DNA of 39,675 nt. It comes from Collinsella aerofaciens (GTDB lineage Bacteria; Actinomycetota; Coriobacteriia; Coriobacteriales; Coriobacteriaceae). Position 1 is the first letter of the stretch, and every line of letters begins with the position of its first letter. The position numbers and the translations under genes are program-made. The notes beneath the pieces were generated by a model. The model did not search any database. It worked only from the letters and a program-made list of their open reading frames with translations, and was not told the origin of the DNA. Shown here piece after piece: positions 7,977 through 16,050 of this stretch. The DNA lies in contig JAUUSS010000007.1 in assembly GCA_030841765.1 (NCBI GenBank), forward strand, positions 1 through 39,675. The letters are read 5' to 3'.

Positions 7977-8999
7977 ATGGCTGACGAGCGCGAAACAGAA
8001 AGCAAGGCATGGGCGATTGAGGCCGCCGCGGCAGAGGCGGCATCGCGAGCTGCCGAGGAGCTACATCGTCCTCCCGTGGTGCCGATGGAGCGCGTGGTCG
8101 ATCGCACCGATATCGAGCGCGGCGAGCGCGCCGGCCGCAAGCGCAGCCAGGAGCCAGGCTTTCCGCGCTTTTTTGCCGAGCTCAATCTGGGCCTGATCCT
8201 CACGGCGTTCGCCATCGTGGCCTTTAAAACCCCCAATCACTTTGCCTTCGGCGGCACCTCGGGCGTGTCGGTCATTCTGTCCACGCTGTTCCCGACCCTG
8301 CCCGTCGGTGTCTTTATGTGGATTATCAACGCGGTTCTCGTCGTCTTGGGCTTTATCTTTTTGGAACGCAAGGCAATCCTGTGGAGCGTCTTCGCCTCGT
8401 TTGCGCTTTCGGCCTACGTCTCGCTGTTTGAGCTCTTCATTCCGTCGGATGTTTCGATGACGGGCGATATGTGGCTCGACCTGTGTTTTGCCGTCATCTT
8501 GCCGGCGCTGGGCAGTGCCATTGTCTTTGACATTGGCGCCTCGACGGGCGGCACCGACATCCTTGCCATGATCCTCAAGCGCCGCACGACGCTCGAGATC
8601 GGCCGTGCCCTGTTGCTGGTCGATATCGGCATCGTGACCATCGCGGCTTTCCTGTATGGCCCGCGCGTCGGTCTGTACTGCGTGCTCGGCCTGTTTGCCA
8701 AGACGCTTGTGGTCGACAAGGCTATCGAGAGCATTCACCTGCGTAAGGTCTGCACGATCATTTGCTCCGAGCCCCTTAAGGTCGAGGAGTTTATCGTCAA
8801 GCATCTCAACCGCACGGCAACGATTAGCCGTGGCTATGGCGCCTTCTCGGGCAAGTGCGTCACGGTGATCATGAGCGTGCTGAGCCGTCGCGAGGCAGTG
8901 CAACTGCGCCGCTATACCCGCGAGATTGACCCTGGCGCCTTCATCACCATCGTCGATAGCTCCGAAATCGTCGGCAAGGGCTTCCGCGGCACGAACTAG
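7977..8999 (+). CDS. YitT family membrane protein
   Basis: A 340-residue protein. After a hydrophilic N-terminus of about 60 residues come five to six hydrophobic segments (DUF161-type membrane region with GGTSGVSVILSTLF and DIGASTGGTDILAMILKRR). A soluble C-terminal domain of the DUF2179 type follows (about residues 250-335, with TATISRGYGAFSGKCVTVIM and DPGAFITIVDSSEIVGKGF). YitT proteins have no settled function. The N-terminal extension is longer than usual. The start is ATG at 7977, after GAGGGG at 7963-7968. Confidence 0.88.
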   Translation: MADERETESKAWAIEAAAAEAASRAAEELHRPPVVPMERVVDRTDIERGERAGRKRSQEPGFPRFFAELNLGLILTAFAIVAFKTPNHFAFGGTSGVSVILSTLFPTLPVGVFMWIINAVLVVLGFIFLERKAILWSVFASFALSAYVSLFELFIPSDVSMTGDMWLDLCFAVILPALGSAIVFDIGASTGGTDILAMILKRRTTLEIGRALLLVDIGIVTIAAFLYGPRVGLYCVLGLFAKTLVVDKAIESIHLRKVCTIICSEPLKVEEFIVKHLNRTATISRGYGAFSGKCVTVIMSVLSRREAVQLRRYTREIDPGAFITIVDSSEIVGKGFRGTN

Positions 9000-9149
9000 C
9001 CCGGGCGTACCCTTCGAATCATTGAATAAAGCCACCTGCGTTGCAAATCGGTCATCTTGGGGTATTTGTCCTCACATTGGGCGATAATGATGCCAAAGAC
9101 ACCGTTTGCGATCCAGGTGATTCGCTCTAGATACGAAGGGATGATTTCG

Positions 9150-10463
9150 ATGTTCTGTTCGCAGTGTGGCGCCCCCATGGGCGATAACGACAAGTTCTGC
9201 GGCGTGTGTGGTGCCCCCAATGCCGGTGCTGCAGCTTCCGCCCCTCAGGGTCAGCCTCAGCCTCAGCAGTTTGTTCCTCAACCTGTCGCGAACGCGTCCA
9301 AGGGCTGCACGGCTCAGGCGTTTGAGGATATGACCAAGACTCCGGGCGTGCTGCAGCGCGTGTGCCAGATTGCCTTTTTGCCGGCGCTTATCTGTGTCGT
9401 GTCGGTACTCGTGCTGTTCATCCCCGTTATCGGCGGTATTGCGGCTGCCATCGGCTTTTTGGCTGCCTACGTGGCGAGCGTGTGCGGTTCGGGCTTTGGC
9501 ATCGAGTGGGGTCGCGACCTGTCGCTTAAGATCGATGACGGCATGGGTCGTCCGTTGATGCGTTCCACGTCGTTTGGTCTCGGAATCTTTTCGAGCGTTA
9601 TTTCGGTCGTGCTCGAGGTTATCGCTGCCATTCCCATTATCGGTGTAGTGCTTTCGCTGGCGGAGGGCGTGGTAATTGGCGCCGCGGGCTCGTATTCTTA
9701 TTACGGCTCTTATGCGCTCGAGGCTGCGCTGTTTGGCTCGCTTGGCCTGCTTGTCCTGGCGCTAATTGCCTCGGCGATTCTGGGTGTCTTCTTTAAGATG
9801 TTCGCCGACATTGCCGTGATGCACTTTGCGGTGACCGGGCGCGTCGAGAGCGCGTTTTCGCTCGATAAGGTCTGGGCGGCCTTTAAGCACAACAAGACCA
9901 AGCTGTTCTGTGCTTCGTTCCTTCCCGAGTTTTTGACGGGCCTGGTTTCCAACGCCATTACGTGGATCTTGACAGCTGTCTTTGGTGCCATCGCCGGAAT
10001 TGGCGCGTACGGCTATTACTATCGCCCCACGGGTATCGAGGCGATTGTTACCGCCGGTGGTGTCACGCTCGTATTGTTCCTGGTGCTGATTGCATTCGTC
10101 ACGGTGTTCCTTACGGTCTTTGGCAAGATGCTCAAGCACCGTGCCGTTGGCTATTGGGCTGCACGTTATGCAAGCGAATGGGCCGATGAGGACAAGGACG
10201 ACGTTTTGACTTTTGTGCTCCCGGGTGAGAAGAAGCCTGCTCCTGCGGGATTCAATCCCACGGCAGCCACTGGTGCTGCGCCTGCCCCGGCGCCCGCGCC
10301 TGCACCTGCCCCGGCACCCGCGCCTGCCCCTGCCCCGGCACCTGCTCCTGTCCCCGCACCGGCGTCCGAGGCGACGCCTGCGGAGCCCGATTGGGATGCC
10401 GTTGCCACGCCGGCGGATGAGCCGGGCGATAATCCTGCTGCCGAAAACAATCAAACCGAATAG
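9150..10463 (+). CDS. Zinc-ribbon membrane protein with DUF4013-like domain
   Basis: A 437-residue protein. It opens with a zinc ribbon (MFCSQCGAPMGDNDKFCGVC, two CxxC pairs), then a glutamine/proline linker, then a hydrophobic domain with several long membrane segments (about residues 70-345) resembling DUF4013, and a hydrophilic tail. Residues ~376-405 are an almost pure Ala-Pro repeat, which could span a cell wall or act as a rigid linker. The start at 9150 is preferred because GAAGGG ends at 9140; an ATG at 9141 abuts it and an upstream extension to 9057 has no site. It shares the zinc-ribbon head with the next gene. Function is unknown. Confidence 0.75.
   Translation: MFCSQCGAPMGDNDKFCGVCGAPNAGAAASAPQGQPQPQQFVPQPVANASKGCTAQAFEDMTKTPGVLQRVCQIAFLPALICVVSVLVLFIPVIGGIAAAIGFLAAYVASVCGSGFGIEWGRDLSLKIDDGMGRPLMRSTSFGLGIFSSVISVVLEVIAAIPIIGVVLSLAEGVVIGAAGSYSYYGSYALEAALFGSLGLLVLALIASAILGVFFKMFADIAVMHFAVTGRVESAFSLDKVWAAFKHNKTKLFCASFLPEFLTGLVSNAITWILTAVFGAIAGIGAYGYYYRPTGIEAIVTAGGVTLVLFLVLIAFVTVFLTVFGKMLKHRAVGYWAARYASEWADEDKDDVLTFVLPGEKKPAPAGFNPTAATGAAPAPAPAPAPAPAPAPAPAPAPAPVPAPASEATPAEPDWDAVATPADEPGDNPAAENNQTE
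10272..10365 (+). repeat. Ala-Pro codon repeat
   Basis: Tandem GCN-CCN dipeptide codons encode about 15 Ala-Pro units. Third bases vary, so the protein pattern rather than the DNA pattern seems to be kept. Such tracts vary in length between strains by slippage. Confidence 0.85.
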
Positions 10464-10470
10464 CCGGTCG

Positions 10471-10506
10471 AGGCGCCCTGGGCAACTGAGCCCGGGGTGC
10501 CTTTTT
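10471..10506 (+). terminator. Rho-independent terminator
   Basis: AGGCGCCCTGGGC (10471-10483) and GCCCGGGGTGCCT (10490-10502) pair with G-T wobbles around AACTGA, followed by a run of T. It ends the DUF4013-like gene. Confidence 0.85.
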
Positions 10507-10658
10507 CTACTGCGAAAGCAAGAAAATGCCTGGGAAAACGGTTGCAGCAAATTTTCTCGGAAATTGGTCAATGTTGCGCAACAACGTCGCGGCTATTGTT
10601 GAGAACGTAGACGTGTAAGGTTTGAAGGCGTGCGACGCCTTAGGAAAAGGAGAGGCTC

Positions 10659-11267
10659 ATGTTCTGTCCCACTTGTGGTTCTCCCATTTCGGATGATGCC
10701 AAATTCTGCCCTGTTTGCGGATCCGCCGTTGGTGCCGCTTCTGCCGCTGCGGCCCCGCAGCCCCAGCCCGCTCCGGCCCAGGCTATTCAGCCCGCGCCCC
10801 AGCCTCAGCAGCAGTACACCGGTCAATACGCCCAACAGTCCGCATCCGCTCCGATGGGCTATGACCCCATTAAGGCTGACCGCAGCCTGATCGGCTGGCT
10901 GCTGCTCTCTCTTGTGACCTGCGGTATCTATTCGTTCTACTTCCTGTATTGCTTGGCACGCGACGTCAACACGTTGTGTCAGGATGACGGCGATTACACG
11001 CCGGGTCTGGCGGAATTCATCCTTCTATCGTTTGTGACCTGCGGCTTCTACGCGTACTACTGGTATTACAAGATTGGCAACCGCCTGCAGGCCAACGCTC
11101 CTCGCTACGGCCTGGTGTTCCAGGAAAACGGCACCACCGTTCTTCTGTGGCAGATCTTCGGCGCGCTCCTGTGCGGCCTTGGTCCCATCTTCGCTATGAA
11201 CATCGTCATCAATAATACCAATGCCATGGCAACGGCTTACAACACTCGCCTTGGCGCTCGTGCCTAA
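10659..11267 (+). CDS. Zinc-ribbon protein with DUF4234-like membrane domain
   Basis: A 202-residue protein. The N-terminal zinc ribbon MFCPTCGSPISDDAKFCPVC (two CxxC pairs) is followed by an Ala/Pro/Gln linker to about residue 65. A DUF4234-like region follows, with repeated LLLSLVTCGIYSFYFLYCLA and ILLSFVTCGFYAYYWYYKIG segments and a final hydrophobic stretch. The ribosome-binding site is AAAAGGAGAGG. A small perfect hairpin (AAGGCGT, loop GCG, ACGCCTT; 10625-10641) sits just before it. Function is unknown; the shared head with the upstream gene suggests a common partner or metal-dependent assembly (inference). Confidence 0.8.
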   Translation: MFCPTCGSPISDDAKFCPVCGSAVGAASAAAAPQPQPAPAQAIQPAPQPQQQYTGQYAQQSASAPMGYDPIKADRSLIGWLLLSLVTCGIYSFYFLYCLARDVNTLCQDDGDYTPGLAEFILLSFVTCGFYAYYWYYKIGNRLQANAPRYGLVFQENGTTVLLWQIFGALLCGLGPIFAMNIVINNTNAMATAYNTRLGARA

Positions 11268-11280
11268 CAATAAGGGCGGC

Positions 11281-11757
11281 GTGAACAGCTTCCAGGGACA
11301 TAGGGGCACGGCAGAGCTCCTTCGCCGCGCCCTTTTTTGCACCGGCGCGCTCTTTGTCGCCTGGCTCGCGCTCTACCTGCTCGACATTGGCTGCATTTTT
11401 CGATTGATGACGGGCATTCCTTGTCCGGGATGCGGCATGACGAGGGCGTGGCTGGCGGCGCTGCGCCTCGATTATGCGGCTGCCTTTGCCTACCATCCGC
11501 TGTTTTGGGTGGTGCCGATTGCGTTTGTGCTCGCGTTCGTGCGCGAGGAGGTGGCATCGAGCAAGCTAAAGCGTGGTATCGACATTGCGGTCACCGTGTT
11601 GTGCGTGCTGGTCGTCGTCGTATGGATCGTGCGCCTCGTCAATCCGGCAGATGCCGGTCTGCTCTTTGGCGGCTATGCGCCCGCCGGAGTTCCCGACGAT
11701 ATCATCCACCTCGAACCCCCACGCTGGCTCACCATCCTTCGCTCTTACCTGGCGTGA
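11281..11757 (+). CDS. DUF2752 domain membrane protein
   Basis: A 158-residue protein with the DUF2752 signature CPGCGMTRAWLAAL at about residue 49 and three hydrophobic segments (about 17-37, 76-92, 103-122). It starts at GTG 11281, only 13 nt after the DUF4234-like gene, with AAGGGCGG in front, so the two are probably co-transcribed. DUF2752 has no known role and is often found beside DUF4234/TM2-type genes. The frame extends 20 codons upstream into the previous gene, but that part has no start support. Confidence 0.82.
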   Translation: MNSFQGHRGTAELLRRALFCTGALFVAWLALYLLDIGCIFRLMTGIPCPGCGMTRAWLAALRLDYAAAFAYHPLFWVVPIAFVLAFVREEVASSKLKRGIDIAVTVLCVLVVVVWIVRLVNPADAGLLFGGYAPAGVPDDIIHLEPPRWLTILRSYLA

Positions 11758-11790
11758 CGGAGGACGCGCTAGAAAAACGGTCGACACATA

Positions 11791-11830
11791 AGCGGGGGCG
11801 AACGTTGAGATAACGTCCGCCCCCGCTTTG
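11791..11830. terminator. Bidirectional terminator between convergent genes
   Basis: AGCGGGGGCGAACGTT (11791-11806) pairs with AACGTCCGCCCCCGCT (11812-11827) with one mismatch. It lies between the DUF2752 gene (+) and the M20 peptidase gene (-), with T-rich sequence on the + side. Confidence 0.8.
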
Positions 11831-11863
11831 CTTTAGCCAGGCTGTTATGGATGGGCGTGACGG

Positions 11864-13327
11864 CTACTCGTCGCGCTTTTCCTCGTGGCGAGCGGCAGCC
11901 CGCGCATCGTGGATGCCCTTGATTGCAGCATGGCGGGCGGTGCGAGCATCGTGCATGGCGTCGCGCGCCTCAGCGGCCGTGGCCTTGGCAGAGCGCAGCT
12001 TGGCGGCCAAGTCGGGGTTGGTCTCGGCAACCGCGGCGATCGTGGGGCCGTCGAGCTCCTCTTGCGTGGGCTCGGCCAAAAAGTCGATGGCATACTGAGC
12101 GGCTACCATGGAGCCCTTGGCGAGCACGCTCTCGTCGATCTTATAGAAGCAAGAATGTTGGGCGTACGTGGCGCCAATCTGGGGGTTGCGCGTGCCAACA
12201 AAGGCGAGCACGCCCGGCACGCGGCGCAGGTACTCCGAGAAGTCCTCGCCCGAAAGCGTGCCGCGATAATGGCCTTCGCCCGCGGGGCCCAAGCACTTGA
12301 CCACGGCCTGACGACAACGCTCGCTCGAGGCGACGTCGTTTTCGACCTTGTAGTTGGCGATGGTGTAGTCGGTAAGTTCGGCCTCTGCGCCCAGGGCTGC
12401 CGCGGTGTGCTCCACGATGCGGCGCATAAGCTCGGGCATTTCCTCGTGCGTCTTGTCGCCATAGGTGCGCACCGTGCCGGCGAGGTAGGCCGTGCCGGCG
12501 ATAACGTTGCGCGCGGTGCCGCCGTGCAGCTCGCCGACGGTGATGACAGCCGGCTCGTAGGGGCTGATCTCGCGCGAGACGATGGTCTGCAGGGCGTTGA
12601 CGATCTCGGCAGCCACCATAACGGCGTCGTGGCCGCGCTGGGGCATGGCGCCATGGCACGAGGTGCCGCGGACATCGATGCGGAACCAGTCGGTGTTTGC
12701 CATGCGCGGGCCGGGCTCACAGCTCACGGTGCCGGCGTCGACTTCGCTCCAGATATGCGCGGCGTAGGCACCATCGACGCCGTCGAGCACGCCCGTGCCG
12801 ATCATGAGCTTGGCGCCCTGGCCGTTTTCCTCGCTGGGCTGGAAGACGATGCGGACCTCGCCGTGGATGTCGTCGGTCATATGGCGCAGGATCTGCAGCG
12901 TGCCGAGCATCATGGCGATGTGGCAGTCGTGGCCGCAGGCGTGCATGCAGCCCTCGTTGACGCTGGCAAACTCCTCGCCGGTCTGCTCGGTAACGGGCAG
13001 GGCGTCGATGTCGGCGCGCAGCAGGATGCGGCGGCGCGGCGTGCCGTCCTCGCGGTAGGCATCGGGCGCGGTACCGCGAAGCGTCGCCACCAGGCCCGTC
13101 TTGAGCGGACGCTCGTAGGGGATATTCATGGCGTCGAGCTGGTTGGCGATGTCGGAAGTCGTGCGCTCCTCGGCAAGGCTCAGCTCCGGGTGCTTATGGA
13201 AGTGCCGGCGCTGCTTGATGATGTAGGGTTCAAACTCGGCGGCGATATCTCGGATGGCCGCGGTGACGTCGTCTGCCGCGCGAACCTCGGTTGCCGCCAT
13301 AATTTGCTGTGCCTTGGTCTTCGTCAT
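11864..13327 (-). CDS. M20 family amidohydrolase/peptidase with C-terminal coiled tail
   Basis: A 487-residue M20D-type metallohydrolase (hippurate hydrolase/IAA-amino-acid hydrolase group). Metal-site motifs are HFHKHPELS (about residue 42), LLRADIDALPV (102), CMHACGHDCH (127-136) and FQPSEENGQGA (catalytic Glu pair). The substrate is not predictable. The last ~70 residues (from about 418) are an Ala/Arg/Glu-rich helical extension not usual in the family. The start is the ATG at 13327 on the minus strand, preceded by AAGGAG; the open frame continues far upstream without support. It is divergent from the YtcJ-type gene, with about 155 bp between them. Confidence 0.88.
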   Translation of the reverse strand: MTKTKAQQIMAATEVRAADDVTAAIRDIAAEFEPYIIKQRRHFHKHPELSLAEERTTSDIANQLDAMNIPYERPLKTGLVATLRGTAPDAYREDGTPRRRILLRADIDALPVTEQTGEEFASVNEGCMHACGHDCHIAMMLGTLQILRHMTDDIHGEVRIVFQPSEENGQGAKLMIGTGVLDGVDGAYAAHIWSEVDAGTVSCEPGPRMANTDWFRIDVRGTSCHGAMPQRGHDAVMVAAEIVNALQTIVSREISPYEPAVITVGELHGGTARNVIAGTAYLAGTVRTYGDKTHEEMPELMRRIVEHTAAALGAEAELTDYTIANYKVENDVASSERCRQAVVKCLGPAGEGHYRGTLSGEDFSEYLRRVPGVLAFVGTRNPQIGATYAQHSCFYKIDESVLAKGSMVAAQYAIDFLAEPTQEELDGPTIAAVAETNPDLAAKLRSAKATAAEARDAMHDARTARHAAIKGIHDARAAARHEEKRDE

Positions 13328-13483
13328 GGTCGATTTGCTCCTTGCTGGGTTGATCGCAAAATCGTACAGGCTCTCTCCAGTATGCCACCTGCCGCTAGGG
13401 CTGGTAAAGTTGCCGTTTGCCGCTTGGGGTTTTGTCACAAGGGCGGGAGAGTACACTCGGAGGTGTTGAATTTCCTGCCAGAG

Positions 13484-15133
13484 ATGGGGATGCCCATGCA
13501 ACATATCGATCGGATTATCCGCTCTAAGAACGTTTTTACCGCCCAAGACGGTATCGATACCGCCCGCGAGCTGGCGATTGCCATCTCGGGCGATCGCATC
13601 GTCGCAGTCGGTGCGCCCGATGACGTGATTGCCGCCGCACCTGCCGCCACGCCGGTGGTCGATTACGGCGAGCAGTTTGTCTGCCCCGGTTTCCACGATG
13701 CGCACTTGCATTTCTTCCATACCTCGGTTGGCTCCTCGCCGTACATGCTTATGGATATGGGCACGTCCGAGGCAGCATTGGTGCAGCATGCGCTCGAGTT
13801 TTCCCAAGGCTTGCCCGACGACGCCTGGGTCGTGACCCAGGGTTGGCGCGATTACCGCTGGGATCCGCCCGAGCACCCTACCAAGGCCTCCCTCGACGCC
13901 GCCTTCCCCGATCGCCCCTGTGTTATGTATTCGGGCGATGGGCATACCCTGTGGCTCAACAGCCGCGCACTCGAAGCCCTCGGCGTGACGCGCGACAGCG
14001 AGCCTCCGGCGGGTGGAAGTTACGACAAAGACTCAAACGGTGAGCTTACGGGTATCGCCCATGAGGCAGCTGCTATGCAGCTGCTGCCGCGCTGCCTGGA
14101 GTGGCTGGGCGAGGACCGCATCGCGAGCGCTTACGCCGACCAGATGAAGCGTATGGCCGAGCAAGGCATCACCTCGATCTGCGATATGTCGCTCATGCCC
14201 ATGCCGGGCTGCGACTTTATTCGCGACGATGTTTACGACAAGCTGCAAGCCGCCGGCAAGCTGGGCATTCGCGCCCACCTGTTCCCCACGCTGCTGGATG
14301 ACCAATCACGCTTGGAAGAACTCCAGACCCGCTACGCGAACAACGCGCTGCTCTCGGCGCCAGGCTTTAAACAGTTCTTCGACGGCGTGTCGAGCGAGCA
14401 TACCGCATACCTCACTGAGCCCTATACCAACCCGCGCTTTCCGGGCGACCAGGGTCGTCTGACGGTTCCCGTCGAGCGCATGCGCAAGCTGGTTCTGGCG
14501 GCAGCCGAGCGTGGGCACGCCGTGCGCATCCACGTTATCGGCGACGGCGCCATTCATGCTGCGCTCGATATCTTTGAGGAGGCGGCAGAGCTCTACGGTC
14601 TGCCCCCGCACGGTCATAACACGCTCGAGCATCTGGAGAATATGCTGCCCGGTGACATCGATCGTCTGCGCAAGCTCAACGTCATTGCCTCGAGCCAGCC
14701 TTGCCACATCACGCTCGACCCGGGTGGCCCGGAGCGCGACCTGGGCCTGGAGCGCAGCCGCATCATGTGGCCGTTTGCGACCTATAAGCAGCGCGGCATC
14801 CGCCAGGCCTTCGGCACCGATAGCCCCATCACAGCCGTTACTAGCATGAACGTGCTCTACACGGCTATCACGCGCCAAGACCCCCGCAGCCACTGGCCTG
14901 AAGGCGGCTGGCTCCCCAGCGAGCGCATCGACGCGGCTACAGCTCTGCGCAACTACACGCTTGGCAGCGCGTACGCAGCGGGCGACGAGCAAAACCTCGG
15001 CAGCCTGGAGCCCGGCAAATACGCCGACCTGGTAGTCCTGGACCAAAACCCGCTCACCATTGACCCCCAAGAGCTGCAAGCCACCAAGGTCCAGGCCACC
15101 TACCTGGCAGGCAACTTAATCTACGAGCGCTAA
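13484..15133 (+). CDS. YtcJ-type amidohydrolase family protein
   Basis: A metal-dependent hydrolase of the amidohydrolase superfamily (Amidohydro_3, YtcJ/NfdA-like), about 549 residues. The metal motif GFHDAHLHFFH lies about 70 residues in, with HVIGDGAIHAALDIFEE and GTDSPITAV further on and the standard C-terminal EPGKYADLVVLDQNP. ATGs at 13484, 13490 and 13496 are all in frame and GGAGG at 13459-13463 is far from each, so the start is uncertain by a few codons. The frame is open back to 11885, but this is antisense to the M20 gene and is rejected as coding. Substrate unknown; pairing with a divergent M20 hydrolase suggests amide or peptide scavenging. Confidence 0.88.
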   Translation: MGMPMQHIDRIIRSKNVFTAQDGIDTARELAIAISGDRIVAVGAPDDVIAAAPAATPVVDYGEQFVCPGFHDAHLHFFHTSVGSSPYMLMDMGTSEAALVQHALEFSQGLPDDAWVVTQGWRDYRWDPPEHPTKASLDAAFPDRPCVMYSGDGHTLWLNSRALEALGVTRDSEPPAGGSYDKDSNGELTGIAHEAAAMQLLPRCLEWLGEDRIASAYADQMKRMAEQGITSICDMSLMPMPGCDFIRDDVYDKLQAAGKLGIRAHLFPTLLDDQSRLEELQTRYANNALLSAPGFKQFFDGVSSEHTAYLTEPYTNPRFPGDQGRLTVPVERMRKLVLAAAERGHAVRIHVIGDGAIHAALDIFEEAAELYGLPPHGHNTLEHLENMLPGDIDRLRKLNVIASSQPCHITLDPGGPERDLGLERSRIMWPFATYKQRGIRQAFGTDSPITAVTSMNVLYTAITRQDPRSHWPEGGWLPSERIDAATALRNYTLGSAYAAGDEQNLGSLEPGKYADLVVLDQNPLTIDPQELQATKVQATYLAGNLIYER

Positions 15134-15151
15134 TATTCATGCCGTACCGTT

Positions 15152-15199
15152 AAACGCGGCTCGGGCAGCCTATTTTGGGATGGCGCTCGAGCCGCGTTT
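15152..15199 (+). terminator. Hairpin after the YtcJ-type gene
   Basis: AAACGCGGCTCG (15152-15163) and CGAGCCGCGTTT (15188-15199) are perfect 12-nt complements with a 24-nt loop. Only TTTG follows, so terminator activity is uncertain. Confidence 0.55.
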
Positions 15200-15391
15200 G
15201 TATATCGGTGGGGACCCACTATGAGCGTCCCTGCTCTGCTTGATTTGAGCGTGGGGTGGGGCGCCGCTGCCCCGCGCATTTAATTTGGACATCAGCAATG
15301 CGGTCTCTTGGTGTTTTGCATACTTTCCATTGCAGATTGCATAAAAAGGCTGGGATGTTCTTTCTGGTCCTGATGTACCCCCGCCTGGGCC

Positions 15392-15423
15392 GTGCAAAAA
15401 ACGGAGTATTCAGCAACGCAAGC
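15392..15423 (+). repeat. GGAGTATTCAGCA motif, forward copy
   Basis: It reads GTGCAAAAAACGGAGTATTC followed by AGCAACGCAAGC. Its near reverse complement is at 15599-15625. The GTGCA end, the A tract, GGAGTATTCAGCA and GCAAGC are shared between them. Confidence 0.55.
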
Positions 15424-15598
15424 TCTGCCGGTGCCGCTGCGGCTGAGTAACGTTGCGGAGATTGACGTCATTTTGGGGTTCGGCGCGGCGCGAAGCATGC
15501 CTTTTTGTCCTGGCGGGGTTTGCCTGCCGACTCAAATCCCCGGTCGAAGGCGTCCTTGGAACCAATATGGTGTGTCCGGCGTGTATGCAGCCGTCCTG

Positions 15599-15625
15599 GC
15601 TTGCTGAATACTCCCAAAAATGCAC
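15599..15625 (-). repeat. GGAGTATTCAGCA motif, reverse copy
   Basis: On the plus strand it reads GCTTGCTGAATACTCC then CAAAAATGCAC, the inverted partner of 15392-15423 at a distance of about 175 nt. The A tract is inverted relative to a strict reverse complement, so the match is imperfect. Confidence 0.5.
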
Positions 15626-15694
15626 GGCGCTCCCCAGGGGACCCGCGCGCAGCGAAAACCATGCCCATGTCGCTATCCGCATCGCCATTTTGCT

Positions 15695-15922
15695 GCACTG
15701 ACTTTTCTGAATGCCGGGACCGAATTAGTTAACCTGCCTCCCGTGTGGCTCCGGAGGGGCGGGGCATAAGGTTTATCGCGAGTTCCGCACGAGCCGAAGG
15801 CCACTTAATGTGGCCTTCGTGCGAGCAGGACTGCCCGAGCAGGAAACCTTATGCCCCGCCCCTCCGGAGCCACACGGGGGCCACCGCTAAGTTATCCCCC
15901 GGCATTCAGAAAATCTAAGTGC
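15695..15922. mobile_element. Foldback (MITE-like) element before groES
   Basis: A 228-bp unit with nested inverted repeats. There are short GCACT/AGTGC ends, 16-nt perfect outer arms TTTTCTGAATGCCGGG (15703-15718) and CCCGGCATTCAGAAAA (15898-15913), and 35-nt perfect inner arms (15740-15774 and 15844-15878, containing GGAGGGGCGGGGCATAAGG). In the centre is a hairpin CGAAGGCCAC-TTAAT-GTGGCCTTCG (15795-15819). No open frame fits inside. It could be a non-autonomous transposable element or a large RNA hairpin. No clear target-site duplication is visible. Confidence 0.6.
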
Positions 15923-16016
15923 CAAAAAATAAGATTTTTTGACTCCGTGTTGTATAACCCGCCATTCGTGGGTACCATTCAACGCGTACGCAAACAAAAA
16001 GGGTTAATTCGCGTGG

Positions 16017-16044
16017 TATAACCGCGCGGCCCAAAAAGGAGGAG
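16017..16044 (+). promoter_or_regulatory. groES -10 region and ribosome-binding site
   Basis: TATAAC at 16017-16022 is a plausible -10, and AAAAAGGAGGAGA (16033-16045) is a strong ribosome-binding site 6 nt before the ATG. A second TATAAC lies at 15953-15958 with TTGACT at 15939-15944, but only 8 nt apart, so these two do not form a normal promoter. I see no CIRCE operator (TTAGCACTC-N9-GAGTGCTAA). Confidence 0.4.
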
Positions 16045-16050
16045 ACAAGC

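Larger units (their letters stand above)
15200..15694. other. Intergenic tract with no convincing gene
   Basis: Short open frames exist on both strands but none has a recognisable product or a good ribosome-binding site. The notable content is an inverted pair of a GGAGTATTCAGCA-type motif (15392-15423 and 15599-15625). It could hold a decayed gene or mobile element. Confidence 0.5.

Noticed and set aside
11885..13483. Upstream extension of the YtcJ-type open frame, giving a 1082-codon frame
   Set aside because: The extension is antisense to the M20 peptidase gene, whose motifs and ribosome-binding site are clear. Strong codon bias leaves long open antisense frames. No protein motif is present in it.
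15410..15698. Small minus-strand frames in the gap before groES
   Set aside because: Two overlapping frames of 76 and 92 codons have no motif, no ribosome-binding site, and overlap inverted repeats.
15939..15958. TTGACT/TATAAC as the groES promoter
   Set aside because: The two boxes are only 8 nt apart, too close for a sigma-70-type promoter.
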